From the NCBI RefSeq assembly GCF_005222485.1, contig NZ_CP029078.1, positions 6,821,501 through 6,885,500 of the forward strand: a stretch of 64,000 nucleotides of DNA. Reading direction: 5' to 3'. Positions 52,611 to 61,403 of the stretch are shown one piece after another. Below the pieces are notes generated by a model. It saw only the letters and a program-made list of their open reading frames with translations. It searched no databases and was not told where the DNA came from. The stretch's first letter is position 1; every line of letters starts with the position of its first letter. The DNA is from Streptomyces griseoviridis (GTDB taxonomy: Bacteria; Actinomycetota; Actinomycetes; Streptomycetales; Streptomycetaceae). A program made the position numbers and the translations under genes.

Positions 52611-53411
52611 ATGCGACGCCTCGTACCTGTGACCGACGAGACAGTGGTGGACGCCCGCGGTGAGACGGCCGGGGGCGCCGCCGGGTGGGGGCCGGACGAA
52701 CTGGCCGCCGCCTACGCCTATCCCGCGTCCGTCACCGGCCCGCGTCCCGCCCCCTGGCTGCGCGGCAACATGGTGTCGAGCATCGACGGGGCCGCCCGGC
52801 ACGACGGGCGTTCGCAGGCCCTCTCCTCCCCGGCCGATCTGCGGATCTTCGGGACGCTGCGGGCGCTGGCGGATGTGGTGGTGGTCGGTGCTGAAACGGT
52901 ACGCCAGGAGGGGTACGGGCCCGCCCGCGCGCCGGACGGGTACGCGGCGGCGCGCGAGGCGGCCGGGCAGCGGCCCGCGGCGGCGGTCGCGGTGGTGAGC
53001 GCGAGCCTCGATCTGGACTTCTCGCTGCCGCTGTTCGTCTCGCCGCTCGTGCCCACGCTGGTCCTCACCGGCGCCGCCGCGCCAGCCGACCGGGTCGCCG
53101 CCGCCGAGAAGGCCGGCGCCGAGGTGGTCGTCGCGGGGGACGGCACGGGCGTGGACCCGGCCCGCGCGGTGGCCGCCCTCGGCGCGCTCGGGCACACCCG
53201 GCTGCTCACCGAGGGCGGACCCCGGCTGCTGGGCCAGATGGTGGCCGCCGACGTCCTCGACGAACTGTGCGTGACGCTGGCGCCGCTGCTGACCGCGGGG
53301 GACGCGCCGCGCGTCACCGGCGGTCCGCCGGTCGCCGACCCTCGACGGTTCGCACTGGTGTCCTTGTTGGAGGAGGACGGGTTCCTGTTCGGCCGCTACC
53401 GGCGGTCCTGA
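52611..53411 (+). CDS. RibD C-terminal-like pyrimidine reductase
   Basis: This 266-residue protein of the dihydrofolate-reductase fold has NMVSSIDGAARHDGRSQALSSPADLRIFGTLRALADVVVVGAETVRQEGYGP (a RibD reductase core at about 52-105) and the NADPH-side motif LLTEGGPRLLGQMVAADVLDELCVTLAP. It lacks the deaminase domain of full RibD. It may reduce a riboflavin-type or folate-type pyrimidine; the physiological substrate is unknown. ATG 52611 lies 7 bases after a CACACT hexamer. Confidence 0.78.
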   Translation: MRRLVPVTDETVVDARGETAGGAAGWGPDELAAAYAYPASVTGPRPAPWLRGNMVSSIDGAARHDGRSQALSSPADLRIFGTLRALADVVVVGAETVRQEGYGPARAPDGYAAAREAAGQRPAAAVAVVSASLDLDFSLPLFVSPLVPTLVLTGAAAPADRVAAAEKAGAEVVVAGDGTGVDPARAVAALGALGHTRLLTEGGPRLLGQMVAADVLDELCVTLAPLLTAGDAPRVTGGPPVADPRRFALVSLLEEDGFLFGRYRRS

Positions 53412-53445
53412 AAATCGTCCAGTGGTCCCGCGGGTCCCGAAATCG

Positions 53446-53527
53446 GCGGAATCTATCGTTCCGCTTTGCTTCCCGAAGGCCCACCCATGGGCACACTAAA
53501 TCTCGCAGTCCCCGTGAGATCACGGGG
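53446..53527. promoter_or_regulatory. Two palindromes upstream of the gene at 53557
   Basis: GCGGAA-7-TTCCGC lies at 53446-53464 and the near-perfect CCCCGTGA-GA-TCACGGGG at 53510-53527. The second ends 29 bases before the start codon. They look like operators or a terminator plus operator. Confidence 0.5.
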
Positions 53528-53556
53528 CAGGATGGTTTCTGCAGAAGGGGCGCCCG

Positions 53557-54027
53557 GTGTTCACGAGCGTATTGATGATCGAGAAGGCGCTGACGGCCGC
53601 CGACGTGGAGTTCGTCACCACCTTGCACGGGGACGAGGACGTCCGCTTCCTCGTGCTCCTCCAGCCCCGCGGCGACCAGGCGGACCGCCTGCTGCGGGCG
53701 ATCGACGACGTCGCCCTCGGCGAGCTGGACGAGGCCGCGCGCGAGGGCGAGACGCCGGAGGGCGACGACGCCAAGGGGTTCGGCCGACGCGCCCTCGAGG
53801 TGTCGTTGCTCGCGCTGCGCGGCGCGGGCAGCGAGGCGGACGGGCGGCTGGTCGAGAACCACCCGCTGGACGCGCTGAAGTCGCTGGTCGACGAGGTCGG
53901 GGCGGACGAGGTGATCGTGCTCACCGATCCGCACTACGTCGAGGAGTTCTTCCACCGTGACTGGGCCTCGCGGGCCCGCCACAAGGTGGGCGTGCCGGTG
54001 CTCAAGCTGTTCTCGCACAGCGAGTGA
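53557..54027 (+). CDS. Unknown conserved protein
   Basis: This 156-residue soluble protein has no certain family. Alternating strands and helices (VEFVTTLHGDEDVRFLVLLQPRG, ADEVIVLTDPHYVEEFFHRDWASRARHKVGVPVLKLFSH) resemble a universal-stress or Rossmann-like fold. Homologues are often labelled indole-3-glycerol phosphate synthase, for which I see no TIM barrel or catalytic residues. GTG 53557 has AAGGGG upstream. The stop codon is the first element of an octamer repeat array. Confidence 0.7.
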   Translation: MFTSVLMIEKALTAADVEFVTTLHGDEDVRFLVLLQPRGDQADRLLRAIDDVALGELDEAAREGETPEGDDAKGFGRRALEVSLLALRGAGSEADGRLVENHPLDALKSLVDEVGADEVIVLTDPHYVEEFFHRDWASRARHKVGVPVLKLFSHSE

Positions 54028-54091
54028 GCGAGTGAGCGGGTAAGCGATTGAGCGGGTGCGCGGGTAAGCGAGTGACGGGGTGAGCGAGTAA
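54020..54091 (+). repeat. Octamer repeat array of stop codons
   Basis: Nine consecutive 8-base units of the type GCGRGTRA begin at the stop codon of the preceding gene. Most end in TGA or TAA; because eight is not divisible by three, successive stops fall in all three frames. Confidence 0.85.
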
Positions 54092-54105
54092 CAGCCGACG
54101 GGAGA

Positions 54106-54137
54106 GGAAGGGGAGCCGCGGGGCCGGCTCCCCTTCC
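54106..54137 (+). terminator. Terminator before murC
   Basis: GGAAGGGGAGCCG (54106-54118) pairs perfectly with CGGCTCCCCTTCC (54125-54137) across a 6-base loop. Confidence 0.85.
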
Positions 54138-54272
54138 CGGCCCGCACCCCCGTCGCGGCGGTGTGCCGCCGCGTGCCCCCGCATCCCGCGAGAGTCCCTG
54201 AGCCGGGTCCGTCGGCGCACCCCATAGGCTTGGGGCCGCTCATCCTCGTTCCGGACTCTTGGGAGACAACGC

Positions 54273-55661
54273 ATGGCACCCGGCCTTCCCACCGCCATGG
54301 ACCGACCGCACTTCATCGGCATCGGCGGCGCCGGGATGTCGGGGATCGCGAAGATCCTCGCGCAGCGCGGCGCGAAGGTGGCGGGCAGCGACGCGAAGGA
54401 GTCGCCCACCGCCGAGGCGCTGCGCACGCTGGGCGTCACCGTGCACATCGGGCACGCGGCCGGGCACCTCGCCGACGACGCCAGCTGTGTCGTCGTCTCC
54501 TCGGCGATCCGCGCCGACAACCCGGAGCTGGCCCGCGCCGCCGAGCTGGGCGTGCCCGTGGTGCACCGCTCCGACGCGCTGGCCGCGCTGATGGACGGCA
54601 CGCGGCCGATCGCGGTGGCCGGCACCCACGGCAAGACCACCACGACGTCGATGCTGGCCGTCTCGCTCGGCGCGCTCGGCCTCGACCCGTCCTACGCCAT
54701 CGGCGGCGACCTGGACGCGCCCGGCTCGAACGCCCTGCACGGCCAGGGCGAGATCTTCGTGGCTGAGGCGGATGAATCGGACCGCAGCTTCCACAAGTAC
54801 GCGCCCGCCGTCGCGATCGTCCTCAACGTCGAACTCGACCACCACGCCAACTACGCGTCGATGGACGAGATCTACGCCTCCTTCGAGACCTTCGCCGGGC
54901 GGATCGTGCCCGGCGGCACCCTGGTGATCTCCGCCGACCACGAGGGCGCGCGCGAGCTGACCCGGCGCCTCGCGGGCACCGTGCGGACGGTCACCTACGG
55001 CTCCGCCGACGACGCCGACGTACGGGTCCTCGACGTCGTCCCGCAGGGGCTCACCAGCCGGGTCACCGTGCTGCTCGACGGCGAGGAGCACACCTTCGCC
55101 GTCTCCGTGCCCGGCCGGCACTACGCGCACAACGCGGTCGCCGCCCTCGCCGCGGGTGTCGCGCTCGGCATCCCCGCCGCCGAGCTGGCCCCGGCGCTCG
55201 TCGCCTACACCGGCGTCAAGCGCCGGCTCCAGCTCAAGGGCGAGGCGGCCGGCGTCCAGGTGATCGACTCCTACGCGCACCACCCCACCGAGATGACCGC
55301 CGACCTCGACGCCATGCGCGGCGCCGCGGGCGACGCCCGCATCCTCGTCGTCTTCCAGCCGCACCTGTTCTCCCGCACCCAGGAGCTGGGCAAGGAGATG
55401 GGCCAGGCGCTGACCCTCGCGGACGCCTCCGTCGTCCTCGACATCTACCCGGCCCGCGAGGACCCGATCCCCGGCGTCACCAGCGAGCTGATCATCGAGG
55501 CGGCCCGTGCCGCGGGCGCCGAGGTGACCGCCGTCCACGACGCGGCGGACGTGCCGGAGGCGGTCGCGGGAATGGCGAGGGCCGGTGATCTCGTTCTCAC
55601 CATGGGCGCGGGAGATGTCACCGACCTCGGTCCGCGCATCCTGGACCGACTCTCCAAGTAA
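54273..55661 (+). CDS. murC: UDP-N-acetylmuramate--L-alanine ligase
   Basis: This 462-residue cytoplasmic ligase adds L-alanine to UDP-MurNAc in peptidoglycan synthesis. The N-terminal Rossmann motif is FIGIGGAGMSGIA (14-26), the ATP loop AGTHGKTTTTSM (116-127) and the DSYAHHPTE motif of Mur ligases lies near 330. It lies outside the dcw cluster, as in S. coelicolor. GGGAG precedes the ATG; TAGGCT at about 54224 may be its -10. It is cotranscribed with msrB (14-base gap). Confidence 0.93.
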   Translation: MAPGLPTAMDRPHFIGIGGAGMSGIAKILAQRGAKVAGSDAKESPTAEALRTLGVTVHIGHAAGHLADDASCVVVSSAIRADNPELARAAELGVPVVHRSDALAALMDGTRPIAVAGTHGKTTTTSMLAVSLGALGLDPSYAIGGDLDAPGSNALHGQGEIFVAEADESDRSFHKYAPAVAIVLNVELDHHANYASMDEIYASFETFAGRIVPGGTLVISADHEGARELTRRLAGTVRTVTYGSADDADVRVLDVVPQGLTSRVTVLLDGEEHTFAVSVPGRHYAHNAVAALAAGVALGIPAAELAPALVAYTGVKRRLQLKGEAAGVQVIDSYAHHPTEMTADLDAMRGAAGDARILVVFQPHLFSRTQELGKEMGQALTLADASVVLDIYPAREDPIPGVTSELIIEAARAAGAEVTAVHDAADVPEAVAGMARAGDLVLTMGAGDVTDLGPRILDRLSK

Positions 55662-55675
55662 GGGGCTGAGCTGTC

Positions 55676-56083
55676 ATGGCGTACGACGTCGAGAAGCCGG
55701 ATGAGCAGTGGCGCGCGGAGCTGTCCCCGGCCGAGTACGCGGTGCTGCGCGAGTCCGCGACCGAGCCGGCGTTCACCGGTCAGTACACCGCCACCAAGAC
55801 CGAGGGCGTGTACTCCTGCCGGGCGTGCGGCGCGGATCTGTTCACCTCCACCACCAAGTTCGAGTCGCACTGCGGCTGGCCGTCGTTCTACGACCCGAAG
55901 AACACCGACGCGGTGGAGCTGATCCAGGACCGCTCGCACGGGATGGTGCGCACCGAGGTGCGGTGCGCCCGCTGCGGGTCGCATCTCGGTCATGTGTTCG
56001 AGGGTGAGGGGTATGCGACCCCCACCGACCAGCGGTACTGCATCAACAGCGTCTCGTTGCGGCTGACGCCCGACGAGAGCTGA
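55676..56083 (+). CDS. msrB: Peptide-methionine (R)-S-oxide reductase
   Basis: This 135-residue repair enzyme reduces methionine R-sulfoxide. The catalytic cysteine is C122 in RYCINSVSL; a structural zinc is bound by C48-X2-C51 and C97-X2-C100. FESHCGWPSFYDP is the family signature. It follows murC closely, so expression is tied to cell-wall synthesis. Confidence 0.95.
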   Translation: MAYDVEKPDEQWRAELSPAEYAVLRESATEPAFTGQYTATKTEGVYSCRACGADLFTSTTKFESHCGWPSFYDPKNTDAVELIQDRSHGMVRTEVRCARCGSHLGHVFEGEGYATPTDQRYCINSVSLRLTPDES

Positions 56084-56160
56084 GCGCGGCGCTGGGCTTT
56101 CGCGGGTGGGGTGGGGTGTTGTGGGGCTGGGTGTCGGCTGCGGGTGCGTTGTGGCTGGTC

Positions 56161-56337
56161 GCGCAGTTCCTCGCGCCCCTGGTGGGTGCTCGTGGCGGTG
56201 CTGAGAAGGGCCGTCGGTTTCCTGGGCCAAAAGAATGCGCAGTTCCCCGCGCCCCTGGGGGTGGGGGCTCGTGGCGGTGCTGGAAGGGGCCGTCGGTTTC
56301 CTGGGGCAAAAGAATGCGCAGTTCCCCGCGCCCCTGG
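56161..56337. repeat. Three copies of a dispersed intergenic element
   Basis: The 20-base core GCGCAGTTCCYCGCGCCCCT occurs at 56161, 56237 and 56316, and the last two lie inside direct repeats of about 79 bases that share the block CCGTCGGTTTCCTGGG. This family is common between Streptomyces genes. Apart from this, 56084-56377 holds no gene. Confidence 0.85.
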
Positions 56338-56377
56338 AGGGGCGCTGTTCCCCCCCCCGCGTTTCTCCGGGGCCGTT

Positions 56378-57484
56378 TCACAGGACCTTGCGTTGTACCA
56401 GGGTTGACAGGGCCAGGGCGCCCGGGAGCAGGGGGAGCCAGACCGTGAGGACCCGGTAGCCGATCACCGCTGTCGCGGCCACGTCGAGCGGGGCGCCCAT
56501 CGCGGCGAGCGCGAAGACTGTGGCCGCGTCGATGGGACCGATCCCGCCCGGCGCGGGCACCGCCCCCACGGCCGTGCTCGCCGCCAGGAACGCGAACGCG
56601 ACCTGCGCCCAGGTCAGGGTGAGCCCGAGCGCCGCCCCCACCGAGAAGATCACGCTGGCCTGGAGCAGCGGCGCGGCGGCGGCCCCGCCCCACAGCGCCA
56701 CGATCCGCGACGGCCTGGTGTGCAGCACCCGTACGTCGGTGAGGGCGCTGCGCAGCGCGTCGAGCAGCGGCCTCCGCAGCGGACGCACCGCCGTGACGAG
56801 CACCGCGGCGACCGTCACCGCGCCCGCCACACCTCCCGCGGCCAGGGCCAGTGTCCGCCCGTCGGGCGCCAGCGTGCCCACCCGCAGCAGATCGGGCGAG
56901 GTCAGCAGGAACACCAGCAGCACCAGCGTCTTGGCGATCGGTCTGACCAGCGAGTACAGGGCGAGGGACGCGGTGGCGCGGGCCAGCGGGATGCCCCGGC
57001 CCAGCAGGAAACGCAGCGTGACGGCGTGCGCGCCGAGGCTCGCGGGCAGCACATGGTTGGCGGCGCCCGCGGCGAACTGCGAGGCGATCAGCAGCCCGGT
57101 CGGCAGCCGCTCCGGCAACGCGCCCTGCCGTACGCACGACGACGAGAGCCAGCCGAGACAGGTGAAGAAGAACGCGGCCAGCAGCCACCAGGGATCGGCG
57201 GAGGCCAGCCGCACACAGCCGTCGTAGACGGTCCGCCAGTCGAACACCACCCACACCACGATCAGCAGCACCGGCAGCAGGACCAGCAGCCGGCGCAGCA
57301 GGCGCGCGCTGCCCGGCGCGGCCGGTCCAGGGGTGGAGCCCGGCGGGCGCAGGAAGCGGAACGGCAGCGAGGGCAGCGCGCCGACGCCGTTCGCGGGGGC
57401 CGGGTCAGGGGCCGCGGCGGGCGCGGTGGCGGCGGCCCCGGTGGGGCGCGGGCCGGGGGTCTCGTCGAGCGGCAGCGGGGTCAC
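56378..57484 (-). CDS. Lysylphosphatidylglycerol-synthase-type flippase-like membrane protein (UPF0104)
   Basis: This 368-residue protein has about eight membrane segments after a proline/alanine-rich head of 60 residues. The family pattern NHVLPASLGAHAVTLRFLLGRG (about 143-164) and the PAPGGIGPIDAATVFAL motif (about 314-330) are diagnostic of UPF0104/AglD-like flippases. No aminoacyl-transfer domain is present, so a lipid or glycan flippase role is more likely than lysyl-lipid synthesis. It starts at GTG 57484. Confidence 0.82.
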   Translation of the reverse strand: MTPLPLDETPGPRPTGAAATAPAAAPDPAPANGVGALPSLPFRFLRPPGSTPGPAAPGSARLLRRLLVLLPVLLIVVWVVFDWRTVYDGCVRLASADPWWLLAAFFFTCLGWLSSSCVRQGALPERLPTGLLIASQFAAGAANHVLPASLGAHAVTLRFLLGRGIPLARATASLALYSLVRPIAKTLVLLVFLLTSPDLLRVGTLAPDGRTLALAAGGVAGAVTVAAVLVTAVRPLRRPLLDALRSALTDVRVLHTRPSRIVALWGGAAAAPLLQASVIFSVGAALGLTLTWAQVAFAFLAASTAVGAVPAPGGIGPIDAATVFALAAMGAPLDVAATAVIGYRVLTVWLPLLPGALALSTLVQRKVL

Positions 57485-57564
57485 GGCGCACGTCGTCCTT
57501 CCACGTCACGCGCGGGCCGCCGGACGGCGGCTCGGGCGGGCGGACACGGGGCGAGGCAGGACAG

Positions 57565-57585
57565 GGGGACGGCGGAACCGTCCCC
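57565..57585 (-). terminator. Hairpin downstream of the sensor kinase
   Basis: GGGGACGG (57565-57572) pairs with CCGTCCCC (57578-57585) across 5 bases, and a 14-base palindrome GACACCGCGGTGTC follows at 57595-57608. The gap 57485-57763 holds no gene. Confidence 0.65.
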
Positions 57586-57763
57586 GTTCGGTGTGACACC
57601 GCGGTGTCCGCGAGCCGAAGCCGCGCGGGCCGCCACACGTCGTTCTGAGTCGTTCCCCTCTGTTGTTTCCCGCGTCACTCCTCCTGTCATGCCTCTGGTG
57701 GGTACGCGGCTGGGCCGGACGGGGTTCAGACCCGCACCGGTGGTGACGCCCAGGACACCCGTC

Positions 57764-59218
57764 TCACCGGTCCGCGCGGACCGGCCCGCGCGGCGGCAGC
57801 GTCACCGTGAACGTCGTCGCTCCCGGCCCGCCGCTCAGCTCGATCGTGCCACCGTGCGCCCCGACCAGCGCGCTCGCCACCGACAGGCCGAGCCCGCTGC
57901 CGCCCCGGTCGCGGGTGCGGGCCTTGTCGACCCGGTAGAAGCGGTCGAAGACCCGCTCCCGGTCGGCGGCCGGGATGCCGGGGCCCGCGTCGGTGACCAG
58001 GACCCGCGCGCCCGCGCCCGACGCCTCCACCTCGACCGTGACCGGGGTGCCGTGCGGGGTGTGTACGGCCGCGTTGGTGAGGAGGTTGTCCACGACCTGC
58101 CGGATCCGGTGCGGATCGAGACGCAGCGGCAGGCTCGCGGGGCCGGTGGTCACCGTCAGCGGATGGCCTGGGCGGCTCGCCCTGAACGCGTCCGCCGCCT
58201 CCTCCACCAGCGCCACCAGATCCGTCTCCACCGGCCGCAGCGGGGTCTCGACCTCCGCCGCGTCCAGCCGGGCGAGCAGCAGCAGGTCGTCGAGGAGGAC
58301 CCCCATCCTGGCCGCCTCGTGGCGCAGCCTCGCCAGGTGCTTGTCCCGCTCCTCGGGCGCGTTGGCGGCCGCGTACTGGAACAGGTCCGCGTAGCCGCGC
58401 ACCGACATCAGCGGGGTCCGCAGCTCGTGCGAGGCGTCCGCGACGAACCGGCGCAGCCGCTGCTCGGCCCGCGCCCGCACCGCGAGCGAGGCGTCGATGT
58501 GCTCCAGCATCGTGTTGAACGCGGTCCGCAACTCGTCGACCTCCTGCCCGCCGTCGCGCCCGTCGGCGCGCAGCGGCAGCCGCGCCGCCGACTCGGTCAG
58601 ATCGTGCGAACTGATGCCGTGCGCGGTGTGCGCCATGTCGCTCAGCGGCTTCAGACCCCGCCGCAGCATCCGCCGCCCGAACACCACGAGCGCCAGCAGC
58701 GCGAGACCGAACGCGACGAGCTGGACGGTGATCAGCTGCCGCATCGTCGCGTCGATGTCCGCCATCGGCGCCCCGCTGACCAGCACCACCCCCGGCTCCA
58801 CCGCGCAGGCCCGCAGCCGGTACTCGCCCTCACCCGCGAGGTCGCGGGTGCGCAGCACCTCGGTGCCCGCCGTGAGCTGCGCCCGCGCCACCGACGTCAG
58901 GTCGTCGAGGTCGGCCGGCAGGTCGCTGTCCTCCTCGGGCCTGCGCGGCACCGGGGTGCCGTCCCGCACGTCGTACACCGCGTAGTACCAGCGGTAGTAC
59001 TTCTTGCCCTGGAGTGTCCCGTTCTCGGCGATGCTCTTGGACTGCGCGACCTGCGCGAGCCCGAGCTGGTCGTCGAGCTGGTGCGAGAGGTAGGTGCGCA
59101 TGTAGGTGGTGAGGGCGGTGCCGACCACCCCGAACACCAGCAGCGCCAGCGCGCCGAGGCCGAGCGCCAGCCGGGTGCCCAGCCGCAGCCGCCGGTAACG
59201 CCCGAGCGGCCACCTCAC
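57764..59218 (-). CDS. Membrane sensor histidine kinase
   Basis: This 484-residue kinase has two membrane helices (about 14-38 and 162-182) flanking an extracytoplasmic sensor of 120 residues, a HAMP domain (182-240), the H box DASHELRTPL with H264, the N box VVDNLLTNAAVHT, DAGPGIP and GGSGLGLS. Its GTG overlaps the response regulator stop as GTGA. The pair is divergent from a ferric reductase cassette and may control it, perhaps sensing redox state or metal. Confidence 0.92.
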   Translation of the reverse strand: MRWPLGRYRRLRLGTRLALGLGALALLVFGVVGTALTTYMRTYLSHQLDDQLGLAQVAQSKSIAENGTLQGKKYYRWYYAVYDVRDGTPVPRRPEEDSDLPADLDDLTSVARAQLTAGTEVLRTRDLAGEGEYRLRACAVEPGVVLVSGAPMADIDATMRQLITVQLVAFGLALLALVVFGRRMLRRGLKPLSDMAHTAHGISSHDLTESAARLPLRADGRDGGQEVDELRTAFNTMLEHIDASLAVRARAEQRLRRFVADASHELRTPLMSVRGYADLFQYAAANAPEERDKHLARLRHEAARMGVLLDDLLLLARLDAAEVETPLRPVETDLVALVEEAADAFRASRPGHPLTVTTGPASLPLRLDPHRIRQVVDNLLTNAAVHTPHGTPVTVEVEASGAGARVLVTDAGPGIPAADRERVFDRFYRVDKARTRDRGGSGLGLSVASALVGAHGGTIELSGGPGATTFTVTLPPRGPVRADR

Positions 59219-59904
59219 TCCGGGACCCGCCGCACCACGTACCCGAAGCCGCGCACGGTGTGGATCAGCGGCTCGCCCGTGTCGTCGAGCTTGCGGCGCA
59301 GCCTGCTGACCACCAGCTCCACCACGTTCGAACGCCCGCCGAAGCCGTACTCCCAGACATGGTCGAGGATCTGCGCCTTGGTCAGCACCGTCGGCGACTT
59401 GCGCATCAGGTAGCGCAGCACCTCGTACTCGGTCGGCGTCAGCGTCAGCGCCCGCTCGCCGCGCCGCACCTCCCGGGTGTCCTCGTCCATCGTCAGATCC
59501 GCCACCCGCAGCACCGACCGCTCGAAGCCGGGCCCGGCGCTGCGCCGCAGCACCGTCCGCAGCCGCGCCATCAGCTCCTCCACCGCGAACGGTTTGACCA
59601 GGTAGTCGTCACCGCCCCGGGTGAGGCCGGCCACCCGGTCGGCGACCGCGTCCCGCGCGGTCAGGAACACCACGGGCACCATCGTGCCCGAGCGCCGCAG
59701 CCGGTCGAGGACACCGAAGCCGTCCAGGTCGGGCAGCATCAGGTCGAGCACCACGATGTCAGGGCCGAACTCACCGGCCAGCCGCAGCGCCTCCTCGCCC
59801 GAGTGCGCGGTGACCGCCTCCCAGCCCTCGTAACGGGCGACCGTCGCGACGAGATCGGCGATCGGCGGGTCGTCGTCCACGACGAGCAGGCGTACTTTTT
59901 CCAC
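59215..59904 (-). CDS. OmpR-family response regulator
   Basis: This 229-residue regulator has a receiver domain with the acidic pair in VVDDD (10-12), phosphoacceptor D54 in VVLDLMLPD and K in DDYLVKPF, then a winged-helix DNA-binding domain (VLRVADLTMDEDTREVRRG onward). GTG 59904 is chosen because the fold starts there; the frame runs 72 residues further upstream without coding features. It is coupled to the kinase downstream. Confidence 0.92.
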   Translation of the reverse strand: MEKVRLLVVDDDPPIADLVATVARYEGWEAVTAHSGEEALRLAGEFGPDIVVLDLMLPDLDGFGVLDRLRRSGTMVPVVFLTARDAVADRVAGLTRGGDDYLVKPFAVEELMARLRTVLRRSAGPGFERSVLRVADLTMDEDTREVRRGERALTLTPTEYEVLRYLMRKSPTVLTKAQILDHVWEYGFGGRSNVVELVVSRLRRKLDDTGEPLIHTVRGFGYVVRRVPE

Positions 59905-60055
59905 CCGCTCATACTGCGCCACCCGGGCGACGGCGCCGGCGGCGGTGGCCGCGAGCGACCAGATCGATAGGTGTTTGAAAGTCGCCCGACAGCAGAACGA
60001 CAGCTCGGGACAGGGAAGCTCGGAGACCCAGGACCCGATCGAGGAGCTGCCGTCC

Positions 60056-61393
60056 GTGACGACCGTCCAATCGCCCCCTGCGCCCCCCACGGCGATACGC
60101 CCCAGGGCGGTGGCCCGCACGGGTCTGTACGCCGTGCTGGCCGCGAACGCGGCCGTGGTGACCTACTTCTTCACCGAGGCGGGGTTCGCCGCCAACGCGC
60201 TCATCGTGCTCGGCCGCCTGGCCGGCCTGTACGGCGCCCTCTTCATGGCCTTCCAACTGCTGCTGGTGGCCAGACTGCCCTGGCTCGACCGCCGGATCGG
60301 CATGGACCGGCTGACCTCCTGGCACCGCTGGACCGGCTTCGGCATCCTGTGGACGCTCCTCGCGCACGCCGTCTTCATCACCTTCGGCTACGCCCAGTCC
60401 TCGTCGCTCGGCCCGATCGACCAGATCGTCGACCTCGCCGAGACCACCGAGGGCGTGCTGCGCGCCGTCGTCGCGTTCGGCGTCGTCCTCGTGGTCGGCG
60501 CGGTCTCGGGACGCTGGGCCCGCCGCAGGCTCGCCTACGAGACCTGGCACTTCATCCACCTGTACACGTACGCCGCCGTGGTGCTCGCCTTCACCCACCA
60601 GGTCGCGGTCGGCACGACGTTCACCGCGTCGTCCGCCGCCACCGCCTACTGGTACGGGGTGTGGGGCGTCGCCCTCGGCGCGGTGCTCGTCGGCCGGGTG
60701 GTGCTGCCGGTGTGGCGCAACCTCCGCCATCAGCTGCGGGTCTCCGCCGTCGTCCCCGAGTCCGACGACGTCGTCTCCCTCTACATCACCGGCCGCGACC
60801 TGGACCGGCTGCCGGCCCGCGCCGGACAGTTCTTCCTCTGGCGGTTCCTGACCGCCGACCGCTGGTGGCAGGCCAACCCGTTCTCGCTGTCCGCCGCGCC
60901 CGACGGCGAGCGGCTGCGGCTCACCGTCAAGCGCGCCGGGGCCGGTTCGGCGGCGCTGCGCCACGTCAAGGTCGGCACCCGGGTCTTCGCCGAGGGCCCC
61001 TACGGCGCGTTCACCGCCCTGCACCGCACCCGGCCGGAGTCGGTGCTGATCGCGGGCGGGGTCGGCGTCACGCCCATCCGCGCCTTGCTGGAGGAGCTCG
61101 AGGGCCACACGGTCGTCATCTACCGGGTCTCCACCGACCGGGACGCCGTCCTCCACGACGAGCTGCGCGAGCTGGCCGCCGTCAAGGGCGCCGCACTGCA
61201 CCTGGTGACCGGCCCGGTCGCGCCCGACCTGCTGGCGCCGCGCGAGCTGGCCCGGATGGTGCCGGACATCGCCGGGCGCGATGTGTTCCTGTGCGGGCCG
61301 CCGCCGATGATGACGGCGGTCCTCCGCACCCTGCGCGACCTGGGCGTGCCCAGGCGGCAGGTCCACTTCGAACGCTTCAGCCTGGCGGGATGA
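60056..61393 (+). CDS. Ferric reductase-like membrane flavocytochrome
   Basis: This 445-residue membrane protein has about six helices of the ferric-reductase-like domain with conserved histidines (SWHRWTG, AHAVFITFG, TWHFIHLYTYA, AFTHQVAVG) for haem b, then a cytoplasmic FAD/NAD(P)H reductase module (FFLWRF, WQANPFSLSAAP, AGGVGVTPIRALL, FLCGPPPMM). It would move electrons from NAD(P)H across the membrane. GAGGAG lies about 10 bases before GTG 60056. It is followed by an FMN-binding protein and ApbE. Confidence 0.9.
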   Translation: MTTVQSPPAPPTAIRPRAVARTGLYAVLAANAAVVTYFFTEAGFAANALIVLGRLAGLYGALFMAFQLLLVARLPWLDRRIGMDRLTSWHRWTGFGILWTLLAHAVFITFGYAQSSSLGPIDQIVDLAETTEGVLRAVVAFGVVLVVGAVSGRWARRRLAYETWHFIHLYTYAAVVLAFTHQVAVGTTFTASSAATAYWYGVWGVALGAVLVGRVVLPVWRNLRHQLRVSAVVPESDDVVSLYITGRDLDRLPARAGQFFLWRFLTADRWWQANPFSLSAAPDGERLRLTVKRAGAGSAALRHVKVGTRVFAEGPYGAFTALHRTRPESVLIAGGVGVTPIRALLEELEGHTVVIYRVSTDRDAVLHDELRELAAVKGAALHLVTGPVAPDLLAPRELARMVPDIAGRDVFLCGPPPMMTAVLRTLRDLGVPRRQVHFERFSLAG

Positions 61394-61403
61394 GAGAGAC
61401 GAC

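Noticed and set aside
56161..56337. Possible CRISPR array
   Set aside because: Only three copies of a 20-base core occur, the intervening sequence is itself duplicated, and there are no cas genes.
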